NCBI RefSeq assembly: GCF_900101965.1
Contig: NZ_FNAP01000006.1
Coordinates: forward strand, 186,001 to 250,000
DNA: 64,000 nucleotides
Direction: 5' to 3'
DNA from: Rhodospira trueperi
Lineage (GTDB): Bacteria > Pseudomonadota > Alphaproteobacteria > Rhodospirillales > Rhodospirillaceae
Shown here: positions 8,605 to 17,092 of the stretch, piece after piece
Layout of the letters: every line of letters begins with the position of its first letter
How positions within the stretch are numbered: the stretch's first letter is position 1
Notes under the pieces: generated by a model
What the model saw: the letters and a program-made list of their open reading frames with translations, nothing else
What the model was told of the DNA's origin: nothing
Databases searched by the model: none
Translations under genes and position numbers: made by a program

Positions 8605-9129
8605 ATGGCTCACGCTCTGGAACAGTCGTCCGCGCCGGTCGCGGACTATGGCTATCTTGAAGCCCTCACCCGCCAGCATCGGCAGGTGGACGAGATTCGC
8701 GCGCTGTTCAAGGAACACACCGATCAAACGGCTGCGTTGATCCGCAACACATCCACGGACTTCAGGACAGTGGCGCAGTCGTGTCTGGAGCGGTGCAACG
8801 CAGGCGAGACCGTTGAAAGCGATGTTCTGGACGCGCTGGTCGATGGCATCACGACGTGGGAATCGACCCTGTCTCAGGATCAGGACGAACTGGCGCGGGC
8901 GCTGGATATCGCCGAGCAGGCAGCGCGGGAAGAGAATCCGGCCGTTCTGCCCGTCCTTGCCGAGGCCGGGCGCGAACTCGCCGGCATCAACACCGAGAAT
9001 GCAGAAATCTGCCGCGACGCCCGATGGACCCTCATGGCCGTCAGGGCCCGGTGCCAGCCAGGCGCGCCGGTCGGACCCATCCAGGGACAGCCGATGGACC
9101 TGGACGCCTACGAGCGTTCGCTTGGCTGA
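8605..9129 (+). CDS. Putative antitoxin or partner of RelE-like protein, unknown family
   Basis: A 174-residue, almost entirely helical and acidic protein that I do not recognise. It begins MAHALEQSSAPVADYGYLEA and contains long amphipathic stretches (EIRALFKEHTDQTAALIRN and SQDQDELARALDIAEQAARE) suggestive of coiled coil or helical bundle. No helix-turn-helix, ribbon-helix-helix or AbrB motif is visible. Its last codon overlaps the first base of the downstream RelE-like gene (TGATG), which implies coupled translation. That position suggests an antitoxin, but 174 residues is long for one and the DNA-binding part expected of a type II antitoxin is not evident. The start at 8605 is chosen because earlier in-frame codons lie inside the inserted element. 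Confidence 0.6.
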   Translation: MAHALEQSSAPVADYGYLEALTRQHRQVDEIRALFKEHTDQTAALIRNTSTDFRTVAQSCLERCNAGETVESDVLDALVDGITTWESTLSQDQDELARALDIAEQAAREENPAVLPVLAEAGRELAGINTENAEICRDARWTLMAVRARCQPGAPVGPIQGQPMDLDAYERSLG

Positions 9130-9419
9130 TGGCACGGTGGGTCAAGGGCGACAAATACGACAAGCGCGCCGCCAAACAGCTTCGGCCGGAGGATCGTTGC
9201 CGGGCTGACCGCTCCCTGGAAAAGCTGTCCAAAACACCGCCAGGCAGGTCTCTGAGCCTGAAGCCGATGGAAGGGCACAACGGCGAACTCTGGGAAATGA
9301 AAGCGGGCGGGCAGAACAGGTTCATCTTGAGGCGCGTGCGGGATGACGCAGGCGGATATTTCGTGGTCGAGGACGTCGGCCCGCACGACATCTACAAGGG
9401 ATACAACAAGCGCCGGTGA
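9129..9419 (+). CDS. RelE/HigB-like toxin-fold protein
   Basis: A 96-residue basic protein resembling the RelE/ParE superfamily, whose members are ribosome-dependent mRNA endonucleases or gyrase poisons. It opens MARWVKGDKYDKRAAKQL, has the helical hairpin RSLEKLSKTPPGRSLSLKPM, then the beta-sheet core GELWEMKAGGQNRFILRRV, and ends YFVVEDVGPHDIYKGYNKRR. The Arg-rich strand and the C-terminal His-Asp-x-Tyr segment are placed like the catalytic residues of HigB-type proteins, although the exact set is unproven. It overlaps the preceding gene by one base. The order is partner gene first, toxin second. Confidence 0.72.
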   Translation: MARWVKGDKYDKRAAKQLRPEDRCRADRSLEKLSKTPPGRSLSLKPMEGHNGELWEMKAGGQNRFILRRVRDDAGGYFVVEDVGPHDIYKGYNKRR

Positions 9420-9601
9420 TCCCCTGCGGCCACCCTAGACCGACCCGGGGTGTCGGTGCGTCTGCGCTGCCGAGGCCACCGGCACCGAGCCCGCGTACAG
9501 GGTTTCCGGCGCCACATCGATCGCGCCGGGCTTGGCGACCGTGCCGTGTTCCGCCCGCACGGACTTGAAGAGCGATGGCCCGGGACCCCGGGAATTCTCC
9601 A

Positions 9602-9630
9602 TTGACAGGGGGCCGTCGGATGGGTAGAAA
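9602..9630 (+). promoter_or_regulatory. Sigma-70-type promoter for tRNA-Leu
   Basis: A consensus -35 TTGACA at 9602-9607, an exact 17-base spacer and a -10 TAGAAA at 9625-9630, ending 34 bases before the tRNA. It is among the best promoter matches in the window. Confidence 0.72.
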
Positions 9631-9664
9631 CCCGGCCTCCGGTGCGCGACCGCACCGCGCCCCT

Positions 9665-9751
9665 GCCCAGGTGGCGGAATTGGTAGACGCGCAGGTTTCA
9701 GGTACCTGTGGCCGCAAGGCCGTGGAAGTTCGAGTCTTCTCCTGGGCACCA
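9665..9751 (+). tRNA. tRNA-Leu (anticodon CAG)
   Basis: An 87-base type II tRNA. The acceptor stem GCCCAGG (9665-9671) pairs with CCTGGGC (9741-9747), followed by A and an encoded CCA. The D arm has GCGGAATTGGTAGACGC. The anticodon stem CAGGT/ACCTG encloses the loop TTCAGGT, giving anticodon CAG, which reads CUG, the dominant Leu codon in such GC-rich genes. The long variable arm is TGGCCGCAAGGCCGT, and the T arm contains GTTCGAGTC. No gene is adjacent that looks like an integrase. Confidence 0.95.
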
Positions 9752-10058
9752 TCCCATCAGGCCGACGGCAGTTTTGCTCCCCTGTTCGCGCACGCGGAAG
9801 CCGGTGCGGACCATAGCGTTGGTCACGCATGGACCCAGTCGGCCATGCCGATCCGGGTTTGTTATCACGAACAAGGCGGTGCGGTGGTGCCCTATGGGCG
9901 GCGGCCCGCTGATCGGCACCCCCGCTGATCGGCACCGAAGGGCAGCGCGCCTCCGATTGCGGCGGATCGAGTCTGTCCGGATGCTGTCACGCATCACGCC
10001 CCACGTCTCAACCCGTGTCCTGCGGTGCCTGCGGCTCGTCGCTTCCGATCCGCGGGGC
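9752..10058. other. Intergenic region after tRNA-Leu, no gene seen
   Basis: About 307 bases with no credible coding frame. The only structure is a short tandem direct repeat of CCGCTGATCGGCACC near 9906-9936. No attachment-site duplication of the tRNA 3' end was recognised here. Confidence 0.6.
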
Positions 10059-10988
10059 CTACACCCCCATCAGCGCGCGCACATGGGCGTTCACGCTGCC
10101 GGCCAGCGCCCGCAGATCATAGCCCCCCTCCAGGACCGAGATCACCCGGCTGTCGCAGAACTCATCCGCGATGGCCATCATGCGCTGCGTGGCCCAGACG
10201 AAATCCGCCACCTGAAGGCGCAGATGCGCCAGCGGATCGCGGGCGTGACCGTCGAACCCGGCTGAGATCATCACCAGTTGCGGCCGGAAGGCGCGCATCG
10301 CCGGTTCGATGGTCTGCTCCACGGCCGCCCGGAAGGCATCGCCGGTGGACCCGGGGGGCAGCGGGCAGTTGACGATGTTGCCGGCCACGCCGCGCTCGCT
10401 CGGAAAGCCGGAGTTGGGGAAGTTCCCGGCCTCGTGGGTCGAGGCATAGAACAGGCCCGGATCCGTCTGGAAAATGTCCTGGGTGCCGTTGCCGTGGTGA
10501 ACGTCCCAGTCGAATACGGCGACGCGTTCCAGGCCGTATTCCGCGCGGGCGTGCAGGGCGCCGACGGCTACGTTGTTGAACAGGCAGAAGCCCATGGCGC
10601 GCTCCGCCTCGGCGTGGTGGCCCGGGGGGCGCACGGCGCAGAAGGCGTTGGTGACCTCACCGCGCATGATGGCATCCACGGCCACCACCACGGCGCCGGC
10701 GGAGCGCCGGGCGGCCTCTCCGGAGCCCGGCGAGACCAGGGTGTCACCGTCGATGTGGCGCAGGCCTTCCGCCGGGATGGTGCGGAACACACGGTCAAGA
10801 TGCGCCTGGGGGTGGACACGCAGAAGCTGTTCGTCGGTGGCCGCCGGCGCCTCCTGCCGGTGCAGCAGCATGAAGTCCTCGGCTTCCAGAATCCGCTGCA
10901 CGGCGCGGAGACGATCTCCGCTTTCCGGATGAAAGTCGCCCGTGTCGTGGTCGATGCAGGCGTGATGAGACACGTACAGCGTGGGCAT
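10059..10988 (-). CDS. Histone deacetylase family protein (class II-like amidohydrolase)
   Basis: A 309-residue zinc hydrolase of the arginase/deacetylase superfamily. Bacterial members deacetylate polyamines, lysine or acetoin-related substrates; which one applies here is unknown. Seen motifs: the N-terminal SHHACIDHDTGDFHPE, the active-site VRPPGHHAEAERAMGFCLFN, the zinc site VFDWDVHHGNGTQDIF, and SAGFDGHARDPLAHL with the second Asp ligand, then VLEGGYDLRAL. The start at 10988 (MPTLYVSHH) is chosen because GGAGGAAGG lies just upstream; a longer frame to 11087 has no protein-like character. It is transcribed divergently from the DUF4405 gene. Confidence 0.93.
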   Translation of the reverse strand: MPTLYVSHHACIDHDTGDFHPESGDRLRAVQRILEAEDFMLLHRQEAPAATDEQLLRVHPQAHLDRVFRTIPAEGLRHIDGDTLVSPGSGEAARRSAGAVVVAVDAIMRGEVTNAFCAVRPPGHHAEAERAMGFCLFNNVAVGALHARAEYGLERVAVFDWDVHHGNGTQDIFQTDPGLFYASTHEAGNFPNSGFPSERGVAGNIVNCPLPPGSTGDAFRAAVEQTIEPAMRAFRPQLVMISAGFDGHARDPLAHLRLQVADFVWATQRMMAIADEFCDSRVISVLEGGYDLRALAGSVNAHVRALMGV

Positions 10989-11182
10989 GGTCCGCCTTCC
11001 TCCCTGGTTGATCGTTTTTGTCGCACCGGCCCCGCCGTCGTCGCAACGCCTTTTTCCGCCGGTCAAGGCCAGCCGGCGGTTTGTCACACTTTGTCACAGT
11101 CCTCGACCCGAACCGTCATCAACGGGTCACCAGAGCGATGTTGTGTTGCGCCCGACCGCAATCGACATCAAGGACCCCGACC

Positions 11183-11698
11183 ATGTCCCCCCAAACCAAA
11201 ACCGCGACCCGCGACATCGTCACGCCCGTCACCATCGTTCTGTTCGTCGTATCCACCGTCACCGGAATCATGCTGCTCTTTCACTGGCAGTCCGGTCTGG
11301 TGAAGTTTTCCCATGAATGGCTGAGCTTGGTTTTTTCCGCGATCGCCATTTGGCATCTGGTGAAGAACTGGCGGGCCTTTACGGCCTACCTGAAGCGGCG
11401 CCTGCCCCTGGCGGCCTTCGGCCTCAGCCTCGCCGTGTCCGTCATCGTCACCGGCATGACGGGTATGCCGGACGGGGGTGGCCCGCGCGCGGTGTTCGCG
11501 GCGCTGTCCGGCGCAACCGTCGCCGACGCGGCGCCGGCGTTCGGGCTGGCCCCCGATCAGGCGCTGGCGATCCTGGAAGCGCAAGGCGCCGCCGGCGCGG
11601 CCGACGAGACGCTGTCCGTGATCGCGGCCCGGGCCGGCATGCGCGGGGCCGAGGCCGTGATGCTGCTGGCGTCCCGCAGCGGCGAGGGCGCGCTCTGA
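11183..11698 (+). CDS. DUF4405 membrane protein
   Basis: A 171-residue inner-membrane protein of the DUF4405 family, which resembles small b-type cytochromes; the heme role is inferred, not shown. The first transmembrane helix is IVTPVTIVLFVVSTVTGIML, followed by helices around WLSLVFSAIAIWHLV and LAAFGLSLAVSVIVTGM. His residues in LLFHW, FSHEWLS and AIWHLVKN could ligate heme. The last 60 residues form a soluble helical tail (FGLAPDQALAILEAQG and AARAGMRGAEAVMLLAS) often attached to this family. The start is at the first ATG before the hydrophobic segment. A redox partner is not evident nearby. Confidence 0.82.
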   Translation: MSPQTKTATRDIVTPVTIVLFVVSTVTGIMLLFHWQSGLVKFSHEWLSLVFSAIAIWHLVKNWRAFTAYLKRRLPLAAFGLSLAVSVIVTGMTGMPDGGGPRAVFAALSGATVADAAPAFGLAPDQALAILEAQGAAGAADETLSVIAARAGMRGAEAVMLLASRSGEGAL

Positions 11699-11752
11699 GA
11701 TGGTCATGCCGTCACGGCGCGACGTTCAAGGGCCTCGCGTCGCGCCCATGTG

Positions 11753-11781
11753 TTGACCCGGTCCGGCGGGCACTTGATATA
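11753..11781 (+). promoter_or_regulatory. Candidate promoter for the RND efflux operon
   Basis: TTGACC at 11753-11758, a 17-base spacer and GATATA at 11776-11781, about 53 bases upstream of the TTG start of the membrane fusion protein gene. Confidence 0.5.
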
Positions 11782-11834
11782 TGGTCGAGTGCTTCGCCGC
11801 GCGTTCGCGACCCCCTTCCCTGAGGAGACGACCC

Positions 11835-13013
11835 TTGCGCCATGAGACCCGCCCGTCGCTCCGGCGGGCCGCTGTTGTCGTGATGCTGTTTGCGGCGCTC
11901 GCCCTGGTGGCGTCACCGTCGGCGCGGGCGCAGCAGGGCGACGGATCGCCGGCCACGCCCGTGGGCGTCGCCGAGGTGGGTGAACGCGAGACCTCGCAGA
12001 CGGTCCCCGTGGTCGGCCGCCTGGTGGCGCGTCGGGCCGGCGTGGTGGCGGCGAAGGGAACCGGCGCCGTGGAGCAGATGGCCGTCGATGTCGGCGATGT
12101 GGTCGAGGCCGGGGACCTGCTGGCCCGCCTCGATACGGAAAGCGTCAGCCTGGAGGTGGACCTGGCCGCCGCCGAGGTGGAACAGCGCGAGGCCGCGCTG
12201 GAAGAAGCCCGCTCCCGCTTGGCCCTGGCCCGGCAGGAACTGGAGCGCTTGTCCGACCTACGGCGCTCCGCCGCCTTCAGTCAGGCACGCTATGACGACA
12301 AGAGCGAGGAGGCCACCGGGCTGGGGCATGCCGTCTCCGTCGCCCAGGCCACCCTGACCATTGCCCGTGCCCGGCTGTCGCTGGCCGAGGTGGCTCTCCG
12401 CGATGCCGAGATTCGGGCGCCCTACCCGGGCGTGGTCACCGAACGGCATACCGAGGTGGGGGCATTCGTCACCAAGGGCGCGCCGGTCGTCGCCCTGCTG
12501 AACAACCGCGATCTGGAGGTGGAGGCCGACGTCCCCTTCGATTTGGTGGACGGGCTGACCGCAGGCGACAGCGTGGACGTGGTGCTTGACGACGACACCC
12601 GGAGCGTCGCCGTGCTGCGGGCCCTGGTCCCGGCGGAGGATGCCCGCACCCGCACCCGGCCGGCGCGCCTCACCCTGCCCGACGCGGCGGCCGCCGGGCA
12701 CGATCTGGCGGCGGGGCAGAGTGTCACGCTGTTCCTGCCCGAGGGACCGGCGGAAACGGTGGTCGTCGTGCCCAAGGACGCGGTCATCAGCAACCCGTCC
12801 GGCGCCACCGTGTTCGTGGTCACGAACGGCGTGGCCCAACCGCGCCCGGTCACGCTGGGCAACGCCGTGGGCGACGCCTTCACGGTCGAGGGCGGATTGC
12901 GGCCCGGCGATGTGGTGGTGACACGCGGCAACGAGCGGCTGCGTCCCGGCCAGCCGGTGCGGGCCACGGTGCCGCCCAGCGCGCGCGGCGGCGACGCCGG
13001 TCCTCAAGGTTGA
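11835..13013 (+). CDS. RND efflux periplasmic adaptor (membrane fusion protein)
   Basis: A 392-residue periplasmic adaptor of the HlyD/AcrA class that bridges the RND pump to an outer-membrane channel. It has a signal sequence (AAVVVMLFAALALVASPSARA), a lipoyl-like half motif (GAVEQMAVDVGDVVEAGDLLARLD), a coiled-coil hairpin (about residues 95-170, ending LRDAEIRAPYPGVVTERHTEVG with the second lipoyl half), and a beta-barrel and membrane-proximal domain. The start is TTG at 11835 because GAGGAG lies seven bases upstream and it immediately precedes the signal peptide. The pump gene follows after 18 bases. No outer-membrane channel gene is present nearby. Confidence 0.92.
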   Translation: MRHETRPSLRRAAVVVMLFAALALVASPSARAQQGDGSPATPVGVAEVGERETSQTVPVVGRLVARRAGVVAAKGTGAVEQMAVDVGDVVEAGDLLARLDTESVSLEVDLAAAEVEQREAALEEARSRLALARQELERLSDLRRSAAFSQARYDDKSEEATGLGHAVSVAQATLTIARARLSLAEVALRDAEIRAPYPGVVTERHTEVGAFVTKGAPVVALLNNRDLEVEADVPFDLVDGLTAGDSVDVVLDDDTRSVAVLRALVPAEDARTRTRPARLTLPDAAAAGHDLAAGQSVTLFLPEGPAETVVVVPKDAVISNPSGATVFVVTNGVAQPRPVTLGNAVGDAFTVEGGLRPGDVVVTRGNERLRPGQPVRATVPPSARGGDAGPQG

Positions 13014-13031
13014 TCGGCGGGAGCACACATC

Positions 13032-16000
13032 ATGGATCCCATCCGGCTGGCCATCGCCCGCCCGACCGCCGTCATCGCCGCCGTTCTGATGGTGGTCCTG
13101 TTCGGCCTCGTCGCCCTGACCACGATTCCGATCCAGATGACGCCCGACGTGCGCCAGCCGGTCATTTCCGTCAACACCAGTTGGCCCGGCGCCGCCCCGG
13201 CCGAGGTTGAGCGCGAGATCGTCAACCGCCAGGAGGAGGCTCTCAAGGGCCTGGAGGGCCTGCGCGAGATGACCAGCCAATCGCGCACCGGCCAGTCCGA
13301 GATCACGCTGGAATTCGCCACCGGCCAGAACATGGACCGCGCGCTTCTCCTCGTGGCCAACCGGCTGGATCAGGTCTCCAACTATCCCGAGGAGGCCGAC
13401 GAGCCGACGCTGGAGACCTCCGGCTCCGACGACCAGCCCATCGCCTGGTTCACGCTGCGCCGGGTGGAGGGCAACGACGAACCGATCCATCACTACGGCG
13501 ATCTGCTGGACGATGTGGTGCGCGACCGGTTGGAGCGCGTCGAGGGGGTCTCCCGCATCAACTACTTCGGCGGCAGTGAGCGCGAACTGCGGGTCACCGT
13601 CGATCCGGTCAGCCTGTCCAAGTACCGCCTGACGGTGCCGGAGGTGGTGGGGGCACTTCGGGCGGCCAACGTCTCACTGTCGGCCGGCGACGTGGAGGAG
13701 GGCAAGCGCCGCTACGTGGTTCGCGTCGAGGGGCGGTTCTTGACCGCCGAGGATGTCGAGGCGGTGGTGGTGCGCTCCGCCCAGGGGGGCGGCCAGGGCG
13801 GGTTGGCGCGGGTCACGGTGGGCGATGTCGCCGACGTGGCCTTCGCCTACAAGGATCAGCGCGCCCGCATCCGCTATCGCGGCGAGGCGGCGCTGGCCAT
13901 GAACGCCGTGCGCGACACCGGCGCCAACGTCATCGAGACCATGGAGGGCCTGCGCGCCGCCGTGGCCGAACTGAACCAGGGACCGCTGGCCGAGTCGGGA
14001 CTGTACCTGGGGCAGGTCTATGACGAGACGGTCTACATCAACTCGGCCATCGATCTGGTGATTTCCAACATCTACGTCGGCGGCGTGCTGGCGGCCATCG
14101 TGCTTCTGGTGTTCCTGCGCGCGCTGGGGCCGACCGTCGTGGTGTCGCTGGGCATTCCCGTCTCGGTGATCGGCGCCTTTGTCGGCATGGCCGCCCTGGG
14201 CCGCTCGCTGAACGTCATTTCGCTGGCGGGCATCGCGTTCGCCGTCGGCATGGTGGTGGACGCCGCCATCGTCGTGCTGGAGAACATCTACCGTCTGCGC
14301 GAACAGGGCTACAGCCGCGCCGCCGCCGCCTATCAGGGCGCCAAGCAGGTCTGGGGCGCCATCCTGGTCTCGGCCCTGACCACGGTCATGGTGTTCATCC
14401 CCATCCTGACCATGGAGCAGGAGGTCGGCCAGCTCTTCCGCGACATCGCGGTGGCCATTTCCGTGGCCGTCATGCTGTCGCTGATCGTCGCCGTGACCGT
14501 CATTCCGGCGCTCGCGCGGCGGCTGTTGGGGCGCGTCAAGCGCAAGGACGAGGCGCACGCGGTGCCGCTGCCCGGCATCGACCAGTTCGGGCGCGGCTTC
14601 ATGTGGCTGATGACCCGCCTGACCGATCTGATGATCAAGAGCAAGGCTCTGAGCCTGATCGTGGTGGTGACCATCACGCTGGCCGCCGGGGTGGCCACCT
14701 GGGTTTTCCTGCCCAAGCTGGAATACCTGCCCGAGGGCAACCGGAACCTCGTGTTCGGGATGATTCTGCCGCCGCCGGGCTACAACCTGGACACCACGAC
14801 GGCCATCGGCCGGTCCATCGAGGACGCGGTGCGCCCGTTGTGGTCGGAGCGTGAGGGCGCCCGTCGCCACGGCCTGGAGTCGGAGGACGGCGGCGGGTCG
14901 GAGACCGCCGGGCCGCTGTCCGGTCTGATCGACGGGGTGACCGGCCTGTTCGCCGGCGACGGGTCGGAGGCGGAGACCGGCGAGCAAACCCGCCCCGCCA
15001 TCAGCAACTTCTTCTTCGTCGCGTTGGAGACACGCGCCTTCGTCGGCGCCGCCGCCGAGGATCCGGCCCGGGCCAGCGAGTTGATTCCCATTCTGCGCGG
15101 CCCGGTGTTCTCGGAGCCGGGCACCTTCGGGTTCGTGTCCCAGCCGTCGCCGTTCGGTCGCTCGGTGGGGGGCGCGCGTGCCGTCAATCTGGACATCTCC
15201 GGCCCGGATCTGGAAACCATCCTGGGCGTGGCGCTGCGCGCCGCCGGTAAGGTCGGCGAGGTCCTGCCCCGGGAGCAGGGCAACCAGCTCCGCCCCATTC
15301 CCGGTCTGGAACTCGGCGCGCCCGAGGTGCGGGTCGTGCCGGACCTGCTGAAGCTGGCGGACAACGGCGTTTCCGTGCTGACCTTCGGCCAGACCGTGGA
15401 CGCCTTCAACGACGGCCTGCGGGTCGATGAAATCACCGTCGGCGGCGAGCGCATCGACCTCACCCTCGCCGGCCGTGCCCAGGAGGTGACCCGTACCCAG
15501 GACATCGGATCCCTGCCGGTGGTGACCGGCTCGGGCACCATTCTGCCGGTGGCCGCGCTGGGCGACGTTCTGGTGACCGCCGGGCCGACGGAAATCCGCC
15601 ACCTGGAGCGCGCGCGCACGGTCACGCTGCAAATCCGGCCCAGTCAGGCCATCGCCCTGGAACGGGCCATGGAGATCATCGAGGAGCAGGTCATCGCCCC
15701 CCTGAAGGACGAGGGCGTCCCGCCCGAGGTGTCGCTATCGCTGTCGGGCACCGCCGACAAGCTGACCGAGGCCTGGGACGCCATGGTCTGGCAGCTTCTG
15801 CTGGCGCTGATCATCGTCTATCTGGTGATGGCCGTTCTGTTCGAGAACTTCTTCTATCCCCTGGTCATCATGGTCACGGTGCCGCTGGCGTCGGCCGGCG
15901 CGGTCTTGGCGCTGGGTCTGCTGAACACGGTGAGCTATCAGCCGCTGGACATGCTCACCATGATGGGCTTCGTGATCCTGATCGGCATCGTCGTCAACAA

Positions 16001-16355
16001 CGCCATCCTGCTCGTCGATCAGACCCTGTACGGCCGCCGTCAGGAGGGCCTGAGCCCCGGAGACGCCATCCGCCGGGCCACCGCCAACCGGGTGCGCCCG
16101 ATCTTCATGTCCACGCTGACCAGCATCATGGGCATGTCGCCCCTGGTGCTGTTCCCCGGCGCCGGGTCGGAACTGTACCGGGGCCTGGGCACGGTGGTGC
16201 TGGGCGGGCTGGCCATGTCGGCGCTGCTGACGCTGATCATCATTCCGGCGCTGATGAGCTTGGTCATGGGCCTGATCGAGGGAGGATCCGCGCGGCAAAA
16301 CCGAAAGGGCCGATCCGGCCGTGGTCGCCGCCTCGCCCGCGCCGGCCGGGCGTGA
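13032..16355 (+). CDS. RND efflux transporter permease
   Basis: A 1107-residue inner-membrane pump of the RND superfamily, proton driven, working with the adaptor encoded just upstream. The topology is the usual 12 helices with two large periplasmic loops. The N-terminus MDPIRLAIARPTAVIAAVLM is the first helix. The helix-4 motif reads GMVVDAAIVVLENIYRLR, with a single Asp (VDAA) instead of the DD pair of AcrB-type drug pumps. A poorly conserved Gly/Glu/Ser-rich insert (around residues 610-650) lies in the second periplasmic loop. The C-terminal helices include LTMMGFVILIGIVVNNAIL. Substrates cannot be inferred. Confidence 0.94.
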   Translation: MDPIRLAIARPTAVIAAVLMVVLFGLVALTTIPIQMTPDVRQPVISVNTSWPGAAPAEVEREIVNRQEEALKGLEGLREMTSQSRTGQSEITLEFATGQNMDRALLLVANRLDQVSNYPEEADEPTLETSGSDDQPIAWFTLRRVEGNDEPIHHYGDLLDDVVRDRLERVEGVSRINYFGGSERELRVTVDPVSLSKYRLTVPEVVGALRAANVSLSAGDVEEGKRRYVVRVEGRFLTAEDVEAVVVRSAQGGGQGGLARVTVGDVADVAFAYKDQRARIRYRGEAALAMNAVRDTGANVIETMEGLRAAVAELNQGPLAESGLYLGQVYDETVYINSAIDLVISNIYVGGVLAAIVLLVFLRALGPTVVVSLGIPVSVIGAFVGMAALGRSLNVISLAGIAFAVGMVVDAAIVVLENIYRLREQGYSRAAAAYQGAKQVWGAILVSALTTVMVFIPILTMEQEVGQLFRDIAVAISVAVMLSLIVAVTVIPALARRLLGRVKRKDEAHAVPLPGIDQFGRGFMWLMTRLTDLMIKSKALSLIVVVTITLAAGVATWVFLPKLEYLPEGNRNLVFGMILPPPGYNLDTTTAIGRSIEDAVRPLWSEREGARRHGLESEDGGGSETAGPLSGLIDGVTGLFAGDGSEAETGEQTRPAISNFFFVALETRAFVGAAAEDPARASELIPILRGPVFSEPGTFGFVSQPSPFGRSVGGARAVNLDISGPDLETILGVALRAAGKVGEVLPREQGNQLRPIPGLELGAPEVRVVPDLLKLADNGVSVLTFGQTVDAFNDGLRVDEITVGGERIDLTLAGRAQEVTRTQDIGSLPVVTGSGTILPVAALGDVLVTAGPTEIRHLERARTVTLQIRPSQAIALERAMEIIEEQVIAPLKDEGVPPEVSLSLSGTADKLTEAWDAMVWQLLLALIIVYLVMAVLFENFFYPLVIMVTVPLASAGAVLALGLLNTVSYQPLDMLTMMGFVILIGIVVNNAILLVDQTLYGRRQEGLSPGDAIRRATANRVRPIFMSTLTSIMGMSPLVLFPGAGSELYRGLGTVVLGGLAMSALLTLIIIPALMSLVMGLIEGGSARQNRKGRSGRGRRLARAGRA

Positions 16356-16403
16356 TCCGGACACCGTCTGTCGCGGGCGCCCCGAGCCCGAAGGGCGCTG
16401 GCC

Positions 16404-16643
16404 TCAATTCTCGACCGGTTCCAGACGAAAGCCGTCCGGACAGGACGGCTCTCCGGACAGGCTCCACGCCGGCTCCCGCTTCGCGGCGGCACCGAACGGA
16501 ATCACTGTGTCCTCGATGCAATGGCATTGCGTTGTCTGGCAATATAACGACAACCGCTCGGCCTCGTCGCCGCCGGAGCCGCAGCCGGTCAGCGCCGCGC
16601 CAGCCAGGACGATGGCCGAAGCATGGAATCGAGGCGGGATCAT
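16404..16643 (-). CDS. Small Cys-rich lipoprotein, unknown function
   Basis: A 79-residue exported protein with a lipoprotein signal: a hydrophobic stretch ending ALTGCGSGGDE, where LTGC is the lipobox and Cys-21 or so would be acylated. The mature part contains four more cysteines (LYCQTTQCHCIEDT and EPSCPDG), which could form disulfides in the periplasm. GGAG lies upstream of the ATG at suitable spacing. It is read against the RND operon, ending 48 bases after the pump stop. I do not recognise the family. Confidence 0.65.
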   Translation of the reverse strand: MIPPRFHASAIVLAGAALTGCGSGGDEAERLSLYCQTTQCHCIEDTVIPFGAAAKREPAWSLSGEPSCPDGFRLEPVEN

Positions 16644-17092
16644 GTCTGGAGACTCCGAATGTTACGGGAGGGTGACCCAACGATCCATCATGGATGATCT
16701 GGACGGGCCGTGGGTGGGGTCCATCCCTGTCCGGACCCCCGAATACCATGGACACCGCTCAACCGCCACTGGCGCAACCGCCGCGGCATGTGGCCGTTTC
16801 GCAACACCTGACACACTTTGGGGCTTCACGCCCTGATCGCAAGCCTGCCCCGGATGACAGACCACGAACGAAAACGGTATGGTCGGACCGTCTTTGTCCA
16901 GACCCTGCAGACCAGTCGGGACACACGGACGCAGGCCTGCCTGTGGGCATCGGGGGGCTTTGTAGAGGCAAAGTGCCGTGGAGCGCGGCTCGCTCTCCGT
17001 CAGGGATCCGACAGCCTGGACGGATCGGAAGCGAATGTCGCCCGGCATTGAGACGTGATGGGTTGAGAGACGGCAAGCAAGGAACAGAGACA
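16644..17092. other. Intergenic region upstream of the outer-membrane barrel gene
   Basis: About 450 bases between divergently read genes. It must carry the promoters of the small lipoprotein and the barrel protein, but I see no convincing -35/-10 pair. The frames that run through it lack protein-like composition. Confidence 0.5.

Noticed and set aside
9575-9928. Open frame spanning the tRNA-Leu gene
   Set aside because: It crosses a complete tRNA with its own promoter, so it cannot be a protein gene.
13674-15632. Long minus-strand open frame of about 650 codons
   Set aside because: It lies entirely antisense to the RND pump, has His/Gln/Arg/Asp-rich composition typical of reverse-strand GC-rich shadows, and shows no domain.
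16818-17051. Small gene upstream of the outer-membrane barrel
   Set aside because: No ribosome binding site, composition unlike protein, and it would overlap the probable promoter region.
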